DNA of 64,000 nt from Lentisphaera marina (GTDB taxonomy: Bacteria > Verrucomicrobiota > Lentisphaeria > Lentisphaerales > Lentisphaeraceae). Both the position numbers and the translations under genes were made by a program. The stretch's first letter is position 1, and every line of letters starts with the position of its first letter. The stretch covers positions 248,001 through 312,000 of the forward strand of contig NZ_JAQZZL010000001.1 of NCBI RefSeq assembly GCF_028745505.1, read 5' to 3'. Shown one piece after another: positions 8,675 through 18,092 of this stretch. The notes beneath the pieces were generated by a model, which ran no database searches, was not told the DNA's origin, and saw only the letters and a program-made list of their open reading frames with translations.

Positions 8675-10147
8675 ATGAGAAACAGCGCCTTATCGAACAT
8701 TATTTCTATGACCATGATTATTGGGATAATAAGCTCTTTTATCACTAATGTAATGGCTGAGGAAAACACGGTTTATAAGCCCAACATCATCTACATTATG
8801 GTAGATGACCTCGGCAAAGAATGGATCAGCTGCTACGGCGCCGAAGACATTCAGACTCCAAATATTGACGCCCTGGCTGCAACAGGAATGAAATTTAATA
8901 ATGCTTATTCCATGCCCGCATGTACACCTTCGCGCACGACTCTTCTAACTGGCAAATACCCCTTCCGAACGGGCTATGTCAATCACTGGGATGTGCCGCG
9001 CTGGGGAATTGGCTATTTCGACTGGAAACAGAAAGAGAACACCACCTTTGCTCGTTTGATGAAAGAACAAGGCTACGCCACTTTTGCAACAGGTAAGTGG
9101 CAACTCAATGATTTCCGGCTAGAGCCACTAGCGATGCAGAAACACGGCTTTGATGATTGGGCCATGTGGACGGGTTGTGAAACTTCAAAGGATAAACAAC
9201 ACGAGAAGAAATCGACCCAACGCTACTGGAATGCTCATATCAACACCAAAGAGGGATCAAAAACCTACGAGGGTAAATTCGGGCCAGACATCTACACCGA
9301 TCACCTAATCAAGTTCATGCGTCAGCACAAAGACAAGCCCATGTGCCTCTATTACCCCATGGTACTACCTCATACACCTGTGGCTGCCACCCCTGACGAA
9401 CCCAAGGCCAAAGGCGTGCTCGGCAAGCACAAAGCCATGGTACGCTACATTGATAAGATGGTGGGTAAACTAGTAAAAGAGTTGGATGATCTCGGTATTC
9501 GTGACCGCACTATTATAATTTTAACTACGGACAACGGCTCTGCACCGCCTCCTCGTGGTGTCATTGGCACCCGAAATGGAAGAAAAATTGTGGGCGCAAA
9601 ATCGACGGAAACGGAAGCCGGCGTCAACGCTCCCTTTATTGTTAACTGCCCGGGGCTCGTCCCAGCTGGAGTCGAAACTGATGCCCTCACCGATTTTACG
9701 GATATCCTCCCTAGCTTTGTAGAACTTGGCGGTGGTGAAGTCCCTAAAGATCTTATTATCGACGGCTCCTCTTTTGCGCCCTTAATCTTGGGTGAAAAAC
9801 AGGATTCAGATCGCAAGTGGATCATGGCTCTTGGCTATGGAAGTGCTACCTTAGATGATAAGGGTGTGCGTGGAGCAAAAGATTTTTCCACTAGAGTGAT
9901 TCGCGATAAGCGCTACAAGGTCTGGATTTCCAATGAGAGACAAATCATTCGTTTACACGATCTCAAAAAAGACCCATGGGAAGAAAACAATCTCATCACT
10001 ATTGATAAGCCAGAACACAAAAAAGCTCTAGAGAAATTTCAAAGTGTGCTCGATTCTCTCCCAGAAAAGGATGCCCGCCCTTTGTATGAAGCGAGGGCAG
10101 CCAATCCCTGGGATCGAAATCTTATAAAAAGAAAAAAGAAAAAATAG
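8675..10147 (+). CDS. Secreted sulfatase (formylglycine type, S1 family)
   Basis: 490 residues with a signal peptide or anchor (about 5-28). Metal-binding DD pair at 44-45 (MVDDLG). Signature C-T-P-S-R at 83-87, where Cys83 would become formylglycine, then TTLLTGKYP. Further conserved parts are GKWQLNDF, a His-containing LPHTP and TTDNGS. Length is normal for S1 arylsulfatases. It closely resembles the next gene (shared SWHWDVPRWG-like region, GKWQ motif, matching C-terminus), so the two are a tandem duplicate. It probably releases sulfate from a polysaccharide fragment outside the cytoplasm. The positional specificity is unknown. Basic C-terminal KRKKKK tail. Confidence 0.94.
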   Translation: MRNSALSNIISMTMIIGIISSFITNVMAEENTVYKPNIIYIMVDDLGKEWISCYGAEDIQTPNIDALAATGMKFNNAYSMPACTPSRTTLLTGKYPFRTGYVNHWDVPRWGIGYFDWKQKENTTFARLMKEQGYATFATGKWQLNDFRLEPLAMQKHGFDDWAMWTGCETSKDKQHEKKSTQRYWNAHINTKEGSKTYEGKFGPDIYTDHLIKFMRQHKDKPMCLYYPMVLPHTPVAATPDEPKAKGVLGKHKAMVRYIDKMVGKLVKELDDLGIRDRTIIILTTDNGSAPPPRGVIGTRNGRKIVGAKSTETEAGVNAPFIVNCPGLVPAGVETDALTDFTDILPSFVELGGGEVPKDLIIDGSSFAPLILGEKQDSDRKWIMALGYGSATLDDKGVRGAKDFSTRVIRDKRYKVWISNERQIIRLHDLKKDPWEENNLITIDKPEHKKALEKFQSVLDSLPEKDARPLYEARAANPWDRNLIKRKKKK

Positions 10148-10151
10148 ATTC

Positions 10152-11564
10152 ATGATGAAAAGTAAACTTTTAAGCCTTTTATTTTTCTTAAGTTCTTTAT
10201 CAATTTGTGCTGATGAAGATAAAAAAATAAGCCAGCCCAATATCCTTTTCATCATGTTGGATGACCTCGGCAAAGAATGGCTGAGCTGCTACGGTGCCGA
10301 AGACATCAAGACCCCAAATATTGACGCCCTAGCAGATGGTGGCATGATCTTTAACAATGCCTACTCCATGCCCTCCTGTACACCTTCGCGAACGACAGTT
10401 CTAACTGGCAAATATCCCTGGCGTACCGGTTGGACCAGTCACTGGGATGTTCCGCGCTGGGGTGTGGCTTACTTTGATTGGAAGAAAAAGGAAAACACCA
10501 CCTTTGCCAGCCTCATGAAAGCCAATGGCTACTCCACTTGCGCTGTGGGTAAATGGCAGATCAATGACTTTCGGCTTGAGCCTCAGGTCCTGAAAAAACA
10601 TGGCTTCGATAAATGGGCCATGTGGACGGGCTTCGAAACGGGCAATCAAGCCAGTGCGGATCGCAATTACAGCCCTTATATCAATACCCCTGAAGAGGGC
10701 AGTAAGTCATATAAAGGGAAGTTCACGCCTGATGTCTGTACTGACTACTTACTCAAATTTATTCGTCAGTACAAAGACAAGCCCATGTGCCTTTATTACC
10801 CCATGCCGCTCCCCCACCCTCCACTCGTTGCCACCCCTGATGAGCCTGAGGCAAAAACCCGCCTCGATCGGCACAAAGCCATGGTACGCTACATAGACAA
10901 AACTATCGGCCAGATAGTTACGACTCTTGAGAAGCTAAAAATTCGTGAGCGCACCATCATCATCTTTTCAACAGATAACGGCACCATCCCCGGCATGACG
11001 GGCACAGTGAATGGACAGCCCATCAGGGGCGAAAAGGGAAGAACTTCTGAACGAGGCGTTTGTGCTCCTTTTATTGTCAACTGTCCAGGACTCGTTCCAG
11101 CAGGAGTCAAAAGTGATGCCCTCACCGATTTCTCTGACTTATTACCTACTTTTGTAGAACTCGCCGGTGGCGAGATTCCTAAAGACCTCATCATCGATGG
11201 CAAATCATTTGCGCCTTTAATTTTGGGTAAGAAAGAGGACAGCCCACGCGAGTGGATCATGTCAATCGGCCAAGGCGACGCTCAACTCACTAAGGACGGC
11301 GTTCGCAACAAAGATGCCTTTGGCAAACGCGTCATTCGTGATAAGCAATTCAAAGTATGGGTCTCGGAGAAAAAACTGATCATTCGCCTGCACTACCTTA
11401 AGAAAGACCCAAGAGAAAAAACCAATCTTCTCAATAGCAATCTTCCAGAGCACAAATTGGCCCTCAAGAAGTTCCAGGACATCGTCGACTCTCTTCCCGA
11501 TAAAGATGCCAATCGAGCATATACGCCCAGGACCACAAACCCCTGGGATATGAAACTCAAATAA
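10152..11564 (+). CDS. Secreted sulfatase, tandem paralogue
   Basis: 470 residues with a clear signal peptide (1-20). LDD metal ligands at 36-38. Signature C-T-P-S-R at 76-80, predicted formylglycine at Cys76. GKWQINDF and STDNGT follow, as in the gene just upstream, with which it shares most of its length. Divergence is visible around residues 170-180 and 280-295, which may shift specificity. It starts 4 bases after the previous stop. A sulfatase pair of this sort could remove sulfate from different positions of the same sugar; that is inference. Confidence 0.94.
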   Translation: MMKSKLLSLLFFLSSLSICADEDKKISQPNILFIMLDDLGKEWLSCYGAEDIKTPNIDALADGGMIFNNAYSMPSCTPSRTTVLTGKYPWRTGWTSHWDVPRWGVAYFDWKKKENTTFASLMKANGYSTCAVGKWQINDFRLEPQVLKKHGFDKWAMWTGFETGNQASADRNYSPYINTPEEGSKSYKGKFTPDVCTDYLLKFIRQYKDKPMCLYYPMPLPHPPLVATPDEPEAKTRLDRHKAMVRYIDKTIGQIVTTLEKLKIRERTIIIFSTDNGTIPGMTGTVNGQPIRGEKGRTSERGVCAPFIVNCPGLVPAGVKSDALTDFSDLLPTFVELAGGEIPKDLIIDGKSFAPLILGKKEDSPREWIMSIGQGDAQLTKDGVRNKDAFGKRVIRDKQFKVWVSEKKLIIRLHYLKKDPREKTNLLNSNLPEHKLALKKFQDIVDSLPDKDANRAYTPRTTNPWDMKLK

Positions 11565-11592
11565 ATCAAAAAAGGTACTAAGAGGTATATAA

Positions 11593-13101
11593 ATGAAATG
11601 TCGAACGATGAGCACTAAGCTTACACAAACCATTAACTTTTTCGTGGTCATAAGCTTGCTGAGCTCAAGCGCAGTGCTTGCCAAAGACATCAAGCAAAAA
11701 CCAAACTTTGTCATCTTGCTAGCGGATGACGTAAGCTCAGATAGCATCGGCTGTTATGACTCTCCCAACCCCCACACGACGCCCCATATCGATAACTTGG
11801 CCCAAAACGGCATTAAATTCACTAATATGTTTCTTAGCGAAGCCATGTGCGCACCCGCAAGAGCAGAATTGTACACCGGTTTAATGCCCCAAAGAAATGG
11901 CACTTATCGCAATCACAAGGCTTCAAATCCCAATATTAAAAGTGTAGTGCATTATCTGAACGATCTTGGATACCGCGTTGGCCTCGCAGGAAAAAAGCAC
12001 ATCTCACCCGAGAAAGTATACCCATTTGAAACGGTTCCTGGTATTTGTGGTAAAGCTGCTGAAGCAAATCCCAAAGCCGATGACTGGAGCGGAGTTCAAA
12101 GCTTTATCAAACGCGATGCCAAGCAGCCCTTTTGTCTTGTCATTGGCTCCATTCATGCCCATTCACCCTGGACTGTCGGGGATACCAAATACTGGAAAGA
12201 AGAGGACGTCGTCCTGCCGCCAAATTTAGTTGATACGCCACAGACAAGGTCTGCTTATTGGCACTACCTGGCTGAGGTAAGGGAATTTGATCGACAAGTA
12301 GGTGACACCCTGAAAATTCTCAAAGAAAATAATAAACTGGATAACACAATCATTATTGTACTGGATGAAAATGGCACTGGTATGGTGGGAGGTAAATGGA
12401 CGGTCTTTGACTGGGGAGTTCGCTCAGCCTGTGTCATTAAATGCCCCGATAGCTGGAAAGCTAACTTTGAGACGGACGCCATCGCTCAGTACTGTGATAT
12501 CGTGCCGACTTTGATTGATGCCGCTGGTGGTACGCCCCCCTCTAGTCTAGATGGTAAAAGTTTACTCCCTCTCATAAAAGGGGAAACAAAGGACCATCGC
12601 AAACAAGCCTTTTTCCTCTTTAATAGCCGCGTCCATGAAAGCAAAGGCGACCCTCATTTCAGCATACGAGCCGTGACCAATGGTAAATATAAATTGATTT
12701 GGAATCTTACACCAGAAAATCTTTATGTGGTCAATGTCACTTCCACCGATTTAACTGGCAGAGTACGACCCACAGATCATGGCCGCATATATGCATCCAT
12801 GATTGATCGCATGAAGACGGATGAACATGCCAAAGCAATGGTCAATAGGATCCGATCCAGACCTCAGTATCAACTCTATGATTTACAAAACGATCCCTAT
12901 GAACTCAATAATTTAGCAGAAAATCCCGAATATTCTGCCATGATTTCAAAATTCAAAACAGAGATCAAAAAATGGATGAACGATCAAGGCGATGACGGCC
13001 ATGTAGATCCTGAGGGAATGAACGTCATCAAGTATAATGAGTATCAATTCCCCTATCCCAGAAAAACGAAGTTAATCGATGAAAATAGGACTAAAAAATG
13101 A
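11593..13101 (+). CDS. Secreted sulfatase with C-A-P-A-R signature
   Basis: 502 residues. The leader includes a signal peptide ending near residue 30; ATG at 11608 is an alternative start with a more compact leader. Metal ligands are in LADDVSSD (44-46). The active-site motif is C-A-P-A-R-A-E (Cys86), where Ala replaces the usual Ser. This still fits the broader C-x-P/A-x-R formylglycine consensus. GKKHISPE replaces GKWH, and the late metal motif DENGTG departs from the usual DNG. It differs clearly from its neighbours, so it probably attacks a different sulfate ester. The last codons overlap the next start by 4 bases. Confidence 0.92.
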   Translation: MKCRTMSTKLTQTINFFVVISLLSSSAVLAKDIKQKPNFVILLADDVSSDSIGCYDSPNPHTTPHIDNLAQNGIKFTNMFLSEAMCAPARAELYTGLMPQRNGTYRNHKASNPNIKSVVHYLNDLGYRVGLAGKKHISPEKVYPFETVPGICGKAAEANPKADDWSGVQSFIKRDAKQPFCLVIGSIHAHSPWTVGDTKYWKEEDVVLPPNLVDTPQTRSAYWHYLAEVREFDRQVGDTLKILKENNKLDNTIIIVLDENGTGMVGGKWTVFDWGVRSACVIKCPDSWKANFETDAIAQYCDIVPTLIDAAGGTPPSSLDGKSLLPLIKGETKDHRKQAFFLFNSRVHESKGDPHFSIRAVTNGKYKLIWNLTPENLYVVNVTSTDLTGRVRPTDHGRIYASMIDRMKTDEHAKAMVNRIRSRPQYQLYDLQNDPYELNNLAENPEYSAMISKFKTEIKKWMNDQGDDGHVDPEGMNVIKYNEYQFPYPRKTKLIDENRTKK

Positions 13102-14075
13102 ACATAAGAAGTCTAACCATATTTTTGACTTTTGTACAAGTGCTTGCGAGTTGCGCATACGCTCAAACTGAAGCACCCATCATGAAGGTCATGAGCTACA
13201 ATATTCATCGTGGGGGCACCGTCCACCTCAAGCAACCCTTATCTCAAACGGCTAAGGCCATAAAACTTGCCAAAGCGGATATTGTCGGCATCCAAGAACC
13301 AAGAAGTCCAAAAGGATTCACTACGAAAAAACTAGCTGAATTATTGGGCTGGAATCACTCGGCGAACATTAGAAAAGGAATCATCTTGACGCCTTATGAA
13401 ATTGTCAAAAATCTCGATAATGGCATCAAAGTCAAATTACCTACGGGCCAAGAAGCTTATGTATTTAGCTTGCACTTGCCCTCACATCCCTATCAACCTT
13501 ATCAACTCTTAGGCATCCGACCATCATGGCATAAGCACACCAATGACATCGAATTTATCAAGACTGAAGCCGAAGCTATTCAATGGGCCAAAAAGGCCCG
13601 TGGAGAACTAATTTCAGACCTTCTCAAACAAATAAGTGAGCTCCCCGACAATGAGGCCCCCGTTTTCGTTGTCGGTGACTTCAATGAACCCTCACACCTG
13701 GATTGGACCGAAGCAGCCGCCAAAGCCGGTCGTCATCCCATAAAAGTCGCCTATCCAACTTCCTCAGCCATGGTCAAAGCTGGCTTTAAGGATTCTTACC
13801 GCGTCATTTATCCAGACGAAATGAAAAACCCAGGCTTAACCTGGTCACCTAAATACAAAGCCGATGATCCCACAACCCATCTCGATCGCATCGATTTTGT
13901 TTACTTCAAAGGCAAAAACTTAAAAGTAACTGATGTGAAAATTGTCGGCGAAAACAAAGAGAAGGCCGATATCGTCATATCTCCCTATCCCTCTGACCAC
14001 CGCGCCGTGGTAGCCACTTTTACTCTAGCCAAGCAAGCAGACCCAAAGAAGCCTCAAACTCGCGACAGCAAATAG
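13098..14075 (+). CDS. Secreted endonuclease/exonuclease/phosphatase (EEP)-fold protein A
   Basis: 325 residues, signal peptide to about residue 23. The EEP catalytic set is present: MSYNIHRGG (Asn), VGIQEP (Glu), VVGDFNEPSHLDW (Asp, Asn) and YPSDHRAVVATF (Asp-His near the end). The EEP fold covers DNase I, sphingomyelinase and inositol-phosphate phosphatases, and all act on phosphate esters with a divalent metal. It overlaps the preceding sulfatase by ATGA, so translation is probably coupled. Being exported inside a sulfatase operon, a role on a phosphorylated or phosphodiester-containing glycan is more likely than DNA repair, though extracellular DNA degradation cannot be excluded. Confidence 0.88.
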   Translation: MNIRSLTIFLTFVQVLASCAYAQTEAPIMKVMSYNIHRGGTVHLKQPLSQTAKAIKLAKADIVGIQEPRSPKGFTTKKLAELLGWNHSANIRKGIILTPYEIVKNLDNGIKVKLPTGQEAYVFSLHLPSHPYQPYQLLGIRPSWHKHTNDIEFIKTEAEAIQWAKKARGELISDLLKQISELPDNEAPVFVVGDFNEPSHLDWTEAAAKAGRHPIKVAYPTSSAMVKAGFKDSYRVIYPDEMKNPGLTWSPKYKADDPTTHLDRIDFVYFKGKNLKVTDVKIVGENKEKADIVISPYPSDHRAVVATFTLAKQADPKKPQTRDSK

Positions 14076-14112
14076 CCGCCCCTGCGCAGCTATTAACACA
14101 GGATAATTAGAT

Positions 14113-15075
14113 TTGAATAAGAATAGATTACGCACAACTACTGCCACAGCAATGCTGCTCGCTGCAGTGGCGTCTTTGATCACGCCTCTGCAGGCTGAAC
14201 CGAAAAAGCAAGAGGATGCGTCCATCGTAAGAGTCATGACCTATAATGCCTGCCGTGGCGGCACGGCTCAGGGACAAGCCCTGTCCCAGTCAGCCAAGCT
14301 GATCGAGATGGCAAAAGCGGACATTGTGGGCATGCAAGAGATCGGGACGAATATTCCAAAACTAGCCAAACTGTTGGGCTGGAATCATTGGGGGACCTTT
14401 CTTAGCCGATATGAAATAGTGGATCATGCTCAGGGTATTGGTAAAAGACCGTGGTATGGGATAAAAGTAAAACTGCCATCGGGTCAGCATGCCTATGTCT
14501 TCAACGCTCACCTCCCCAACCCACCCAATCAGGCCTATCAGCTTCTGGGGCTTAAAGGTGGCTACCGAGTCTACCCCAAAATTGATACCGAAGAAGAGGC
14601 GATAGCCGGGGCAAAAAAAGCACGTGGAAAATACATCAGCCGCCTTCTCAAGCTCATCAAAAGTTTCGCGCTTACTGATGATCCTATTTTTGTGGTCGGG
14701 GATTTTCATGAACCCTCCCATCTCGAATGGACCGAAGCCGCGGCCAAAGCTGGACATCACCCCATAAAAGTGGCATTCCCCACCTCGCTGATGATGGCCG
14801 AGGCAGGCTTCACTGACTCCTATCGCACGATCCATCCCGACGAAGTAGCAAAGCCCGGTCTCACTTGGTCACCGGTGTATGAACCTGCACACCCCGATCA
14901 CCACCTTATGCGTATTGATTATGTGTATTTCAAAGGCAAGGGCGTCAAAGTCATCGACTCAAAAATTATCGGCGAAGATAAAGAACATGCCGACATCGTC
15001 GTTTCGCCCTATCCCTCAGACCACCGCGCCGTGGTGGCCACTTTTACTCTAGCCAAGTCAATTGAAAACGACTAA
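14113..15075 (+). CDS. Secreted EEP-fold protein B (paralogue of A, altered catalytic motif)
   Basis: 320 residues starting at TTG, because no ATG gives a complete signal peptide (n-region NKNRLR, cleavage near LQAEP). It is very similar to the gene upstream: MTYNACRGG, VGMQEI, EPSHLEWTEAAAKAG and YPSDHRAVVATFTLAK. The GDFN motif has become GDFH (nucleotides 14699-14710), replacing a catalytic Asn that is nearly invariant in DNase I-like enzymes. The protein may have a changed reaction or be a binding subunit. A local duplication is evident. Spacing of 37 bases suggests the same operon. Confidence 0.87.
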   Translation: MNKNRLRTTTATAMLLAAVASLITPLQAEPKKQEDASIVRVMTYNACRGGTAQGQALSQSAKLIEMAKADIVGMQEIGTNIPKLAKLLGWNHWGTFLSRYEIVDHAQGIGKRPWYGIKVKLPSGQHAYVFNAHLPNPPNQAYQLLGLKGGYRVYPKIDTEEEAIAGAKKARGKYISRLLKLIKSFALTDDPIFVVGDFHEPSHLEWTEAAAKAGHHPIKVAFPTSLMMAEAGFTDSYRTIHPDEVAKPGLTWSPVYEPAHPDHHLMRIDYVYFKGKGVKVIDSKIIGEDKEHADIVVSPYPSDHRAVVATFTLAKSIEND

Positions 15076-15135
15076 ACTAGATGCAGACAAAATCAAATAA
15101 CAAAGTATCCACAAATCTCCAAAGGAATCGTAAGA

Positions 15136-17037
15136 ATGAACCCTAAAAACAAGAGATTGAGTCATATGAAAAAAATATTCCTAATAGGATTGCTGACGGC
15201 AGCTTGCTGTTTTGCCGCCCGTCCTGAAAAACCCAACGTGATCCTGCTCTTGACTGACGACCTCGGCTGGCAAGACGTGAAGTGTTACGACATCGATGCG
15301 CCCTCCCCCATGGAGACGCCCAATATTGATAAGCTAGCGAAAAAGGGTGTGCAGTTCTGGCAGGGCTATTCACCCGCACCGAGCTGTGCGCCGTCGCGAG
15401 CTGCGATCCTGAGCGGAATCCATCCCGCTCGAGCTCAGCAAACACATGTTTCCGGAGGCACCCCACCAGCTCCATATCACAAGACGCGGCACCGTATGAT
15501 GCCCCCCTGGTATAGAGCAAGTATGCCCATAGAAACCTTTACACTTGCCCAAGCTCTACGAGATAATGGCTACATCACCGGACATAGTGGCAAATGGCAT
15601 TTATCTAAAGTTTATGGTGGCTATCCGCAACCGCAGGATCATGGCTTTGATTGGAGCCGTAATAACCACGGAATTCTCACTGCAATGAAACCTCATCGCT
15701 TAAGCGGATTTGCCACAAATCAGGCCGACGACCCCTATCGCCTCGACGAAAAGGGCTTCTGTACCGACCAAAATAGTGAAGACGCCCTCACTTTTGTTCG
15801 CGAAAATAAAGACAAAGCCTTCTTCCTCTATTACGCCACCTTTCTCGTTCATACCCCAGTTCAAACACGCAATGAACGACTGCTGAAAAAATATTGCGAT
15901 AAATTGGGAGTGAAACTTCCTAAAAACCCTAAGGAGTGGAAGGGAGAGGGACAAACAAACCCCTTTTACTGTGCCATGGTTGAAGAACTCGACTATTATG
16001 TAGGCGAGCTATTCAATTATCTCGATACCACCGAGGATCCGCGTTGGCCGGGACACATGTTAAGCGAAAATACCTATATCATTTTCACCTCCGATAATGG
16101 CGGCATGGAAAAAATTCCTGGCGAGATCATCACCGATAACTTCCCCCTGCATCGCGGCAAAATCTCAGCTATGGAGGGCGGCGTCCGTGTTCCACTCATT
16201 ATTACCGGCCCTGGAATTGCCGCCGGTCAGCAATCCGATGTCATGATTAATGGCCTCGATTTTTATCCCACCATCCTTTCCTGGACGGGAACTCAAAAAC
16301 CCAAAGATAAAAGCTTGGATGGTTGCGATATTTCCACTCTACTAGCAAAAAATCCCGCTGACCCAGCCCTAGTCCGAGAGCAAAATGGATCGGTTCGCGA
16401 CACAATGATTTGGCACTTCCCATGTAGTGTGGCCTTGGAAAGCACAATCCGCATCGGCGATTATAAACTGATCCGTAATTATGATCACTTCAATAATACA
16501 CATGCGCCCGAGTTAGAGCTCTATCGTTTATACGAAACTCGCGAGGGCAAACAAGTCCGCAGTGACATCGAAGAATCGAAAAACCTCGTAAACAGCATGG
16601 CGGAAAAAGCCCAATCAATGAATCAAAAACTTACTGAAATCCTGGAAGGTATGAAGGCTAGCTATCCCTATTACAACCCTCATTACAAAAATCCCCTTCC
16701 GGGCAAAGAGCAAGTGCCTACGGTACTATCCCACAAGCAGCAAGGCTCGGTAGTGGAATTTACTTATCAGGAAAATGGGGCAAAAGTACTGCGGGCCAAC
16801 CTCCTGTATACCCTAAACGGTGGCGAGCCTGCAGAAGAATGGTTCCGAATACCCGCCGAGCTCATGACCGGGATGAAGGTTAGGGCCTCACTGCCTAAAG
16901 GGACGACACACTACCTCATTAACTTAATTGATGAAAACAATTTCCTCGTCAGTTATCCTAATATGGATAAGCCTACACATAAGAAGCCGGCTTCAGCTAA
17001 AGCACTTGTCAGTAGCGAAGCAGTCTACTCTCAATAA
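15136..17037 (+). CDS. Secreted sulfatase with C-terminal extension
   Basis: 633 residues, longer than the usual 450-520. AAGGA about 10 bases before the ATG at 15136 supports that start; the ATG at 15166 would give a cleaner signal peptide. DD at 41-42, signature C-A-P-S-R at 84-88 (formylglycine at Cys84), GKWHLSKV and TSDNGG follow. After about residue 520 there is an extra beta-rich domain of about 100 residues (GAKVLRANLLYTLNGGEPAEEWFRI), probably carbohydrate-binding or structural. Residues 110-130 hold an insertion rich in His, Arg and Pro. Probably the fourth sulfatase of the operon. Substrate unknown. Confidence 0.93.
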   Translation: MNPKNKRLSHMKKIFLIGLLTAACCFAARPEKPNVILLLTDDLGWQDVKCYDIDAPSPMETPNIDKLAKKGVQFWQGYSPAPSCAPSRAAILSGIHPARAQQTHVSGGTPPAPYHKTRHRMMPPWYRASMPIETFTLAQALRDNGYITGHSGKWHLSKVYGGYPQPQDHGFDWSRNNHGILTAMKPHRLSGFATNQADDPYRLDEKGFCTDQNSEDALTFVRENKDKAFFLYYATFLVHTPVQTRNERLLKKYCDKLGVKLPKNPKEWKGEGQTNPFYCAMVEELDYYVGELFNYLDTTEDPRWPGHMLSENTYIIFTSDNGGMEKIPGEIITDNFPLHRGKISAMEGGVRVPLIITGPGIAAGQQSDVMINGLDFYPTILSWTGTQKPKDKSLDGCDISTLLAKNPADPALVREQNGSVRDTMIWHFPCSVALESTIRIGDYKLIRNYDHFNNTHAPELELYRLYETREGKQVRSDIEESKNLVNSMAEKAQSMNQKLTEILEGMKASYPYYNPHYKNPLPGKEQVPTVLSHKQQGSVVEFTYQENGAKVLRANLLYTLNGGEPAEEWFRIPAELMTGMKVRASLPKGTTHYLINLIDENNFLVSYPNMDKPTHKKPASAKALVSSEAVYSQ

Positions 17038-17121
17038 AAAGAGTAGCAGTCCTCAAAAAAATTGGTTTAGTAGTCTAAAGACCTTTGTCTAAACACACTT
17101 TAAAACGAAAGGAAAACCGAG

Positions 17122-18075
17122 ATGCCCATCACACTTCCTCCCATCACTCGTCGGCAATTCGTCAAGCATTCGCTCGCTCTAGGTGGTACGACTTTAATAG
17201 CGCCTAGCGCCTTGGCCTCCGCGGAGGGTGAAACCGTAGCCTTGGATCCTAACCGCGTCGCTTTGTTTTCGGATACTCACATCAGTGCCAACCCCAAGCA
17301 ATCTTACCCAGGAACCAAGTGGCCAGGCTCACCCGTTGCGGAATCTGATCATGAATGGGTTAACATGGCGGATGCTTTTACTCAGGCAGCCAATAGCGTC
17401 ATTGCACTCAATCCGCGACCAGCTCATCTCATCATCAATGGTGATTGCGCACTCAGCAATGGTAAAGAAGGCGAATACAAAGAGCTATTTAGACTTATTG
17501 AGCCGTTGCGTATGGCAGGAATAACTGTTCATGTGACGATTGGCAATCACGATAATCGTGAGAAGTTGTGGGAATTGCTCCCCTTCCTAAAGAAACAGCA
17601 AATGGGCATTCATGCAGATGTGATTGAGCTGCCGCATGCAAACATCATACTTTTAGATTCAAAGACCCGTTCCTTAGGTGGCAAGCAGTTGACCTGGCTC
17701 AGCAATCAACTCGACCAACGAGCCGACAAGCCCGCCCTCATTTTTAGTCATTATAATCCCTATCCCAATCGTGGCGTGCGTCCCATCCCTGGCCTGCGCG
17801 ATGGCAAAGCACTCTTAAACCTCCTTTCCAAACGCAAGCACGCAAGGGCCTACATTTATGGCCATACTCATGAGTGGCAACACGATCAACAGGATCATCT
17901 CCATATCGTAAATCTCCCCGCGGTCGCCTACTACTTTGGCAAAGGTCACGCCAATGCTTGGGTTGATATGAAACTTTCAGAAAATTCCGCTGACCTCGAG
18001 TTACAATGCATTAATCCCAAACACAAGCAGCATGGTGATCGGAGACAGCTCATATTAAAAGATAAGGTCACATAA
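17122..18075 (+). CDS. Tat-exported calcineurin-like metallophosphoesterase
   Basis: 317 residues. The N-terminus carries a twin-arginine signal (TRRQFVKHSLALGG, Arg10-Arg11), so it is exported folded with its metals. All metallophosphoesterase motifs are visible in order: D-x-H (FSDTHIS, 51-53), GD (INGDCALSNG), GNHD (IGNHDNRE), H (FSHYNP) and GHTH (YGHTHEWQ). Two bases separate it from the next EEP gene. A phosphatase or phosphodiesterase acting on an exported substrate is clear at family level. The sugar-phosphate or nucleotide target is not known. GGA at 17111-17113 is a reasonable ribosome-binding site. Confidence 0.92.
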   Translation: MPITLPPITRRQFVKHSLALGGTTLIAPSALASAEGETVALDPNRVALFSDTHISANPKQSYPGTKWPGSPVAESDHEWVNMADAFTQAANSVIALNPRPAHLIINGDCALSNGKEGEYKELFRLIEPLRMAGITVHVTIGNHDNREKLWELLPFLKKQQMGIHADVIELPHANIILLDSKTRSLGGKQLTWLSNQLDQRADKPALIFSHYNPYPNRGVRPIPGLRDGKALLNLLSKRKHARAYIYGHTHEWQHDQQDHLHIVNLPAVAYYFGKGHANAWVDMKLSENSADLELQCINPKHKQHGDRRQLILKDKVT

Positions 18076-18092
18076 AATTGCAGAAACTTAAA

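Noticed and set aside
11262-11747. Minus-strand open frame of 161 codons
   Set aside because: It spans the end of one sulfatase and the start of the next, both well supported on the plus strand, and its translation has no recognisable family.
14362-14835. Minus-strand open frame of 157 codons
   Set aside because: Antisense shadow of EEP protein B, with no support of its own.
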